Shown here: in pieces, positions 14,901 through 23,900 of the stretch
Position numbering within the stretch: position 1 is the stretch's first letter
How the letters are laid out: each line of letters opens with the position of its first letter
Assembly: GCA_964007475.1 (NCBI GenBank)
Contig: OZ023273.1
Coordinates: forward strand, 143,937,308-144,001,307
Source of the DNA: Hybos culiciformis
Lineage: Eukaryota; Arthropoda; Insecta; Diptera; Hybotidae
DNA length: 64,000 nucleotides
Reading direction: 5' to 3'
The notes under the pieces: model-generated
Seen by the model: the letters and a program-made list of their open reading frames with translations, nothing else
Told to the model about the DNA's origin: nothing
Database searches by the model: none
Position numbers and translations under genes: made by a program

Positions 14901-17900
14901 ATTTATAACTTCTTCGAGTATTTTTATATTTTTTTTATTTTTATTTTTATTTTTTTTCTTATTGACTTTTTCCAACTAATTAAATGGAATTGACTGGTTA
15001 AGTTAATTTGATTTGGTTTAATTTGATATATTAATAGATAAACTTGAAAAGTCTGATTTAGTGTAATTGAAATGGATTTTTTTTTTTTTTTATTGATTTG
15101 AGCTACTGGTCTGATTTAATTGATGGAATTTTTAGCTAGTCAAATTGTGATGTATTAATTAAGTAATTAAGTGTATACAGAAATATAGTTTTTTGTGCAT
15201 AATATTAAAAATGATTTCAAAAGTGAGGAAAATTGAGGAGTATATTAAAAATTGTATTTTGAATTTAGAATGGATCAAAACAGAGCCAAAATGCTTATTT
15301 TTTGTATATCTCAATTTTATGTTAGTGTTTTTCCCCTGTATAATTTTTAAGTGTATAATTTTTAAGTTTGTTTTATTATTATTAATGATTTATTATTTTT
15401 TTATTAGATTGGTTATTTTATTTTATTTATTTATTTTTTATTTGCTTTTTTATTTTCGATTTTACGGTTATTGCATCTTGTTATTGATTATTGCTTTTAC
15501 AGTTGTAAAAGGACTGTACTTTTTTCATTTTGACAACAATTTCATTGGTTCGACTTCTTCTTTGGGATTTGCTTATGATCACTAACAATCAAATAGGTAA
15601 TGGTTCAACTAATTCCGCCTTCTTGAGGAGGTGCCTTGGAAAAAAATCTAAATTTTTGAATGTGGGACATTTGAATTGTCAGAGTCTAGCACCAAGTTCC
15701 AAATCTATCAAAAACTATGAATTAAAATCTTTGCTCTTTTCTGGTGAGTTGGGTGTTCTGGGTGTGACTGAATCATGGCTTAAAAGTTATCATACTAACA
15801 AATCTGTGGAAATACCTGGATACAAAATATTTAGAAATGATCGACCAAATATAAGAGGAGGAGGGGTAGCCTTGTTTGTTTCAGATAGATTTAAATGTAA
15901 AATAATTGAGAAGTCTGATTTTGAATTAAATTGTCCAGAGTATATGTTTGTGAAGGTCTCTGGTAATGAATTTTCTGCTCTGATTGGAGTTATATATATT
16001 CCAGATAAAACTATTCCCTTAACTAAACTGAATAACGTTCTTGAACAAATTTGCGTGTCTCATGAAAATATTATTATGATGGGTGATTTTAACAAAAATT
16101 TGTTGAATGTTGGTACAAAAAAATTAACTGAAGATTTTTTTAGAAATTATTCTCTTGAGTTGGTTCACAACGACTCCCCAACGCATTTTGATACACATCA
16201 TCAAAGTGAGTCCCTGCTAGATTTTTTCATTGTGAATGACTTATGTGATGTGAAATATGTAAATAAGATGTGGGTTCCATCGATATCGAAGCATGCGTTG
16301 ATCTTTGTTTCTCTGGATTTTCGAGTACCGCAGTTGGCACAAACATTTTCCTTCAGAGATTACAATGGTATTGATATTGTCGCTCTAGTAGAATATGCTA
16401 GTTCATTGGATTTTAGTATGCTCTATATGACAAATAATGTTAATCTACAATTAGACATTATTGATAACACAATAAAAAATTTGTTTGAGCGATTTGTGCC
16501 TCTCAAAACAATACGAATTAAGAACAGTAAACTCTTTTTTGAAACCAATGTGATTAAGGAGGCTAAAAATCTTAGGGATCTATCCTTCAAAGCATATATA
16601 GATAATAAAAATGATGACAGGTGGAAAATTTTCTGTAAATATAGGAATAGAGTAACGAAACTAATAAGGAAGGAAAAATATAAAGAGGGTTTAAAGAAAT
16701 TTACGGGGAAGGAAACAACAAAAGAGCTCTGGAATAAAATTAGTTCAATTGGAGTATGTAAGGAAAATGGTAATATGGACAGTTTTATGAATGGCTGCAT
16801 TTTGAATAAATTTTTTGCTTCTGCGCAGTCGGGTAGTGTAACTGCTAGGACTGATACTAATCTTGAGGAGAATTCTGATGCGTTATCTTTCAGGAGTATT
16901 GATACAGATGAGTTGGGCTGTGCTTTCAAATCTATTAAGTCCAATGCTGCGGGTGTTGATGGAATCTCCATAAAGTTTTTAAGGATTATTTACCCAATTT
17001 TCGAACAGTATTTTTTAAAATTATTTAACACAATTATAATGACGTCGACTTTTCCATGTGCCTGGAAAGTGGCAAGAGTGATACCTATTCCAAAAGTGAA
17101 GAATGCAGTAAGCCCTTCTGATTTTAGACCAATTAGTATTTCTCCTACTTTATCTAAGGTCTTTGAAAAAATCTTAAAATTGCAAATTTGTAAAATGCCA
17201 AAAGTTATTAATGGGATTATATCCACTCAATCCGCTTATAGGGAAGGATATAGTACAACTACTGCGGTTTTGGATCTGACGGAAGCTATTAGGCTAAATA
17301 TGGATAAAAGATCTGTTTCAATTTTGCTATTGCTTGACTTTAGTAAAGCATTTGACAGTATAAATCATTCTAAGCTTTGTTTCAAATTAAAAAAAAATTT
17401 TTCTTTTTCTAACTCTTCTTGTAACTTAATTTATTCATATCTTACTCATAGGTATCAATATGTGTCTGTGGATAATGTTGTTTCTGACTTACTTCCTTTA
17501 TGCAGAGGTATACCTCAAGGATCGATTTTGGGGCCGTGGCTTTTTATTTTATTTATTAATGACTTGCCTAGTATTTTGAGTCATCCGCTGACTCATATTT
17601 TTGCTGATGATGTTCAGCTTTTATACTCTACTCCTTTAAAGTCACAAGCAGAATGTGTACATCAAATTAATGAGGATCTTAAAAATATTTCTGTGTGGGC
17701 GACTGAAAATGAATTAAGACTGAATCCGGATAAAACTCAGGTGATATCATTTTTCAATAGAAAGGTGTCTGATGAATTGGATATTGTGTACTTACAGGGT
17801 AAACGGATCCAATATATGGCTAAAGTGAAAAGCTTGGGTTTTGTGTTGGATGAATGTCTCACGTGGGAGGATCACATAAATACAGTTATATCTAAAGTAA

Positions 17901-20900
17901 TTTTTACACTGAGAAAACTTTATGGTTTGAACCATTACTTACCTTTATCGATAAAAAAATTGCTTGTAAATGCTCTTATTAAACCGTTCTTTTTGTATGG
18001 TTGTGAACTTTATTGTGGCACTGCTGCATATAGAATTGAGAGACTGAAAGTGTGTTTTAATTCTTCGTTAAGATTTTGCTACGGTCTGAATGGGTTTGCT
18101 AGAAATCTGAATGAGATTGCATGTTTATTATTGGGGACTAATTTTCTGGATTATTTAAAAATAAGAAACCTATTGCTTTTATATAAAATAGTAGCAAATA
18201 GGTCTCCTCAATATCTTTTTAATAGACTTATTTTTTCGTCGCAGCCTAGATATCCCTTGAATTTGAATATGTTGCAGCATTCACATAGAATAATGGATTT
18301 TTCATTCTTTAATAGGAATATACGAAATTGGAATATGCTGAATTTTAAGGAGGAGGTGTCAGTAAAAATATTTTTGAATAAACTAAAGGTTTTTTTTTCG
18401 GACGGGCCTTAGTGGGTGGGGTTGGTTGATCCAAAAACTTAAAATCCTATTACAAGAGATAAAGTGAGGGGTTCATTTGGGAGTCTTGAAGAGGGGGTTG
18501 AGCTGTGAATTTGTGTCAATTAAATTGCTTTACCTGCAATGACTGTAAACATTGAAAATATTAAAAATTATTATTATATTATTAGTTATATTATTTTATT
18601 TTGTTATTTATGATTTGATTCGAAAAGTTTTGAGTTTGATTAATTTAATTTAATTTAGTTTAATTTCATTTCATTTAATTTTTTGGACCCATATACAGGG
18701 GAAACATAAACATAAAGATAAACATGAACATAAACATAAAAACAAAATTATAGAAAAATAATATGTTGTTAAATTGAAAAATTAAAATTAAAATTAAAAA
18801 TTTAAAATTAAGATTTATAATTTGAAAACTGTAATTAAGTTATAATGAATTATTTTATAATTTTATTTTAAGTTCTTTTTCTTGTATTCTAACAATAATT
18901 TGTATAAGCCTTGAATGGCTTTTTTATTGTCATATGAATAAATAAATAAATAAATAAATAAATATACTTTTATATTTCTTTTTATAAAATTTATCTCGTT
19001 TAAGTATTATATTTAAAAGAGTACCAAAACATTTTACCTACATTTTTATAGATTTTAATAGTATTTGAAATTATCTATAATGAGAAAATGCTTAAGATAA
19101 TTTGATAACCTTAAGTTCAGGGTCAATTCTCAATCAATTTTATTATATTTTTATTGATATAGTTTTTTTAACCTATAAATATACACAATGATTATTCAAA
19201 AATTCTGCTTTCAAGATACGAATTTAAATAATTCAAGAGTATAATGCAGTAATACCGAGATATAATGCGTTATTATATATTCAAAATTTTTTGATTTGAA
19301 GAAATTTAAAGAAATTATTTTGAAACATGTTGCGGTTGGTTTACTTTAATAATTTTAAGAAGTTTTTAAACACACAAAAAATTAAGCTAAAAGTTTTGAA
19401 TGCAGATAAAAATTTATCAAAACAAAATTCTATAATTGTCGTTTGCTACAAAATAAATAAAATTTAGAGATATATAAAGGAAATATATGTAATAAATTAT
19501 AATATACAGATACAGAGTAAATATGATGAGTTTGTAATGCGGGTATATTGTGTTCATTTTCCTTGCTTACTTTCCTTTTAAAAGGAATTTAGAAAACTTT
19601 ATCCTGTATGTTTAACTTATATAGTGTTTTTCACTTGAAAGAAAATTCCTATCTAAATAGGTCATTTATAAAAAAATATAAAAAATCGTGAAGTTTGTAT
19701 CACAATCTCATGTTTTATTTATTTCTTCTAAAATTGATTATCTATTTTGTTATACCCAAACTACATTAAACCAAATTTATTTTTCACATTTTCTTATATT
19801 ACAATATTTTTGAACTAATGAAATTCAGTAAATTCCTTGTTAAGTATATATTAGAAATTTATTTTCTATACAATTTGACCCGTCACATATTATTAACAAT
19901 AAATAACTCAAAATGTGAACGATAACGAAGTCAAGGCTGCGTACTATTTTGAATCAAGTTTTTATCGCTTCGCAATCACTACCGTTTGGTGTTTTTGCTT
20001 TTTCGGAGACCTGGATTCATTCTGGTATCCGAGATAGTGAATTATTCAGCGATGGTTTTCAGGTTTTTAGGAGAGACAGACATTCCTCCATGTCTGGTTC
20101 AGCTCCCGTTGGTGGGGGCGTCCTTTTGGCGGTTAGGGATTGTTTTGAAGCGTCGGAGATTAAAATCCAGTCTTCGCTTTCCTTGGAGATGGTTTGTGTT
20201 AGGGTTAAATTATCTAAGTTTTCATTGTATATATTAAACTGTTATTTACCTCCTAATTCGTCCGTTGAAGTATATGAAGACTTTTGTAATTGTGTGTCCT
20301 CTTTATCGGCTGGTTTGTGCCCGGAGGATGAGATAGTAATTGTGGGAGATTTTAATCTGCCTAACTTGTGTTGGACTCCGTCTGAGTCCAATTCAAATTA
20401 TTTAATTCCTACTAACTGTGCTTCAGCTAGTGAATGCTGCTTCACTGACGGCATTTTCTCTAACTCCCTTTATCAGGTTTCTGAAGTAAAGAACTCAAGT
20501 GGAAAGCAGCTAGATTTGGTGTTTTCCTCTGACCCTGGTGGTATGATGGTTGATTCGGCAGTGGTTAATGTTGTAAAAATTGATGTTCACCACCCTCCTA
20601 TATCGCTTTTGTTTGATTTTGATAACTTTATCGAACCAAAATACAGTTCTACCTATCGCTTTGATTTCAGGAGAACTGATTTTGAGTTGTTGAGGTTTCA
20701 TTTGCTTTCTAATGAATTTCAATCATGTTTAAACTCACAAAATTTTATGCTTAGTCTTGAAAACTTTTATAGTTTCTTATATTCTTATTTCACACTGACG
20801 GTGCCGTTAGTAAAAGTAAGGGACCCTTCTGGAGCCCCCCCTTGGTTGAATAAACATCTTAGGGCATTAAGAAATAAGAAGAATAATGCTTGGAGGAAGT

Positions 20901-23900
20901 ATGCCCATTCACAACTGTTGGTCGATTACATTTCCTTTAGATCCTTATTTCAAGAGTTTAAAATTCAACTCGAAGTATCTTACAATAATTATGTTGCATC
21001 AATTGGTGCTGGCTTATTTTCGAATGCCAAGGGATTCTGGCGGTTTATTAATATTAAGAAGAAAAGTGATAATTTTCCACCTTCTCTGAGCTTAAATGGA
21101 GTCAGCTCCACCGACTCCTATGTCATCTCAAATTTTTTTGGTTCATTTTTTTCAGAAACATACTCGTCTCAGTCCAGTTTTCAAGTTGACCCCGATTATT
21201 TTGACTATTTAAATTCACTTCCCAAAACTTCACTAAATTCCTTTTCAATTGACGAGTCCATAATTTCAGATTTGTCTAAATGTCTTGATGATGACTGCTC
21301 GCCTGGGCCAGATGGCCTTCCGGCCATTGTTCTAAAGTTTTGTAGCAACGAACTTTCTTTTCTTATTTCTTTATTATTCAAAATGTCACTTCGGTGCTCG
21401 ATTTTTCCTGACATATGGAAAACCTCTTTCATAAGACCATTTCACAAGAGTGGCTCTAAAAATGATGTCAGGAATTATAGACCCAAAGCTAAGCTTTCAG
21501 CCCTCCCAAAATTGTTTGAGAAGGTTCTAATTGACCAATTGTCATTCCATTGTAGAGGTTTTTTAATGGATTTTCAACACGGCTTCTTGAGGGGCAAGTC
21601 TACTACGACCAGTTTAATGGAGATCGTATCTGACTCGTACTCGAATATGGAGAGAGGACGTCAAACTGATGTCATTTACACTGACTTTAGTAAGGCTTTT
21701 GATGTTCTCTCCCATGATTTGATTTTATTTAAGTTGGAGCGTCTTGGCTTCCCAGAATTTTTTTTGAAATGGATTAAGGAATATCTGGAGGGTCGTAGTT
21801 ATATAGTGCAGTTCAGATCTGCAATTTCGACCCCTTTTTATGCCACCTCTGGAGTTCCCCAGGGAAGTCATCTTGGTCCACTTTTATTTATTGTTGCGGT
21901 GAATGATGTTGCTTTGATTCTGAACAGGTGTAAGGTTAATGCGTACGCCGATGATATGAAGATTTATAGATTAATTACGGACATGTCAGATTGTAGCTTG
22001 TTACAGACAGAACTGAATAATTTCAATATATGGTGTAAGCAAAATAACTTAGTATTGAATACTAAAAAATGTCAGATTATCTCATTTCATCGTAAGTTGC
22101 GCCCTGTAGTGTTTTATTATAGCATTGATGGTTGCAGTGTTGAAAGAGTTCAAGTTGTCAAAGATCTTGGAGTCCATTGTGACTCAAAGCTTAATTTTAA
22201 ATTTCACTACAACAACATTTCTATGAAGGCAAATTCTATGACTGGATTTGTTAAGAGATGGGCAAAGGAATTCAATGATTATGGTGTCACTCGCTCACTA
22301 TTTATTACGTTGGTTCGGCCGATTTTGGAATATTCAAGCCAGGTATGGTCTCCTCACTTTGCGGTTGATATCTCTCGAATTGAGTCCGTTCAGAGAAGGT
22401 TTTCAGCATTCGCTTTAAAGGGCATGCCCTTGATGGTTGCAGAGTTGGAACGGGGTGTAGTATTTTCATATGGTGAAAGACTGAATTTACTGAGCCTTCA
22501 CTCATTGGAGAAGAGAAGGAAAATTTCAGATATTGTTTTCGTTCATCAGCTCGTAAAGGTGTTGTTTTATCACCGTCCCTTCTTAACAAGGTGAAGTTTC
22601 GTGTTGTGGTACGTTCTCTTAGGAGGGTTGATTTGTTTTTGGTGGAGAGTCACCGAACATCCTACGGCAGGTCGGAGCCAATGTCCAGAATGCTAGGTCT
22701 GGCTAATGCGTGTGGGGACATTTTTGATTTTAATATTGGTAAAACATCATTGAAGAGGAAATTGTGTTCATTAGATGAGTGAGGATTGGTCTTGACGGTG
22801 GGAATAAAATGATTTTTCTCTATATTCTTTATTAGAACACTATTATATATTGAATTTTATTAAATTGTAAATGAAAATTTTATTATTTGTGATATATGTA
22901 ATGTTTATATAGGTAGTTTTTTTTATTATTTCAAATGTAATGATGATTTTTTTTCGTAAAATCTTTGTTATATATATAAGGTTCTTGTAAATTATTATTA
23001 TTGTATATTGAATATTTTGTAAACTAAACATTAGCTCGTCTTGAGTTGAATAAATAAATAAATAAATAAATAAAGCAATTTATTTAATGAATTGAGGTTA
23101 AATTTAAATGAATTCAGTTTAATATCCGAGTCCGACTTTTTGACCTCTTAGCTTTGATAAATCAAAAATTGTTTGATTTTACTATTCCGATTTTTGTATG
23201 TTTATATTCTAAATCGTAAAAATCGAAATTAACTATAGTTAGGTATAAAATCAAAAAATTTTAATCATAAGTTTATTCCTTTCGTTCATATTAAAAAGTT
23301 TAAATCCCACAAAGGAATAACAAATAAGAATATTTTAAGAAATGGAAAGACAAATACAAAGTAAGGAAATTTCCTTTTATTGATTTAACTCCTACATGAA
23401 AAACATTTTTACTTGTTGATTTTTATATCTTTAAGTTTTTAAAAAGAAAAATCCTTGAAAATTTTCCTATTCAACATCAATTTAATTTTATTGAAATTTT
23501 TTGCTTTTCTTTTTGCGCTTTATTAAAATAAAATGAATTCTAGTGGATTCATTAAAGTAAAAGCACATTCCCGATTTAATGATTATTTTAAGAAAACTAA
23601 GAAATTAGTTCGAAAAAGGGGTAACATTTTTAGAACTTTAAAAATAGTTTGCAAAGAAATATTTCTGGCATGGTAAAATTGAAAAAAATCAGATATTTCA
23701 ATCTTAAATGAGAATTGAAATGAAATATAATATACTACACCTATTCGTATACAAATAACTTTAATTAGTTCAAAATCTTTAATGTATTTGAAATTATTCC
23801 GTAATGAAAGTATGTAATTAAAACGGAAACAAATTCTCTATTTCAGAAATCTTCCACGTGCAATTTGGATTGCCCTACCTTTAGTGACTGGAATTTATGT

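Larger units (their letters stand above)
13681..18963 (+). mobile_element. Non-LTR retrotransposon 1 (two-ORF, CR1/L2/Jockey-like), nearly complete
   Basis: ORF1 (13784-14845), a T-rich spacer with a small hydrophobic ORF, ORF2 (15575-18412), a 3' UTR, then a tail of AATA repeats (18937-18963). A small stem-loop (AAGCC-TTGAAT-GGCTT, 18906-18921) precedes the tail, as is common for elements of the CR1/L2 group whose 3' ends finish in short tandem repeats. Both ORFs are uninterrupted, so the copy is young. The 5' limit is uncertain: it could start after the foldback T-run (13681) or include the foldback. It is inserted in the sense orientation of the host transporter gene. Clade assignment is by motif only. 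Confidence 0.85.
9062..23846 (+). other. 14.8-kb intron 3 of the transporter, a transposon nest
   Basis: The donor is GTTAGT at 9062 (after ...DPYR) and the acceptor TTTCAG ends at 23846 (before NLPRAIW). The protein reads continuously across this junction at a conserved place in the family, so everything between is intronic. Contents are annotated separately: direct repeats with tRNA-like heads (10441-13430), foldback (13419-13680), retrotransposon 1 (about 13681-18963) and truncated retrotransposon 2 (about 19922-23074). 9062-10000, 18964-19918 and 23075-23846 look like ordinary AT-rich intron. Confidence 0.9.

Noticed and set aside
15530..15574. Earlier start for retrotransposon 1 ORF2
   Set aside because: It begins at a TTG; the first ATG is at 15575 and precedes the endonuclease domain by a normal distance.
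16423..16971. 182-codon minus-strand frame inside retrotransposon 1
   Set aside because: Antisense shadow of ORF2, which has all the expected endonuclease and reverse transcriptase motifs.
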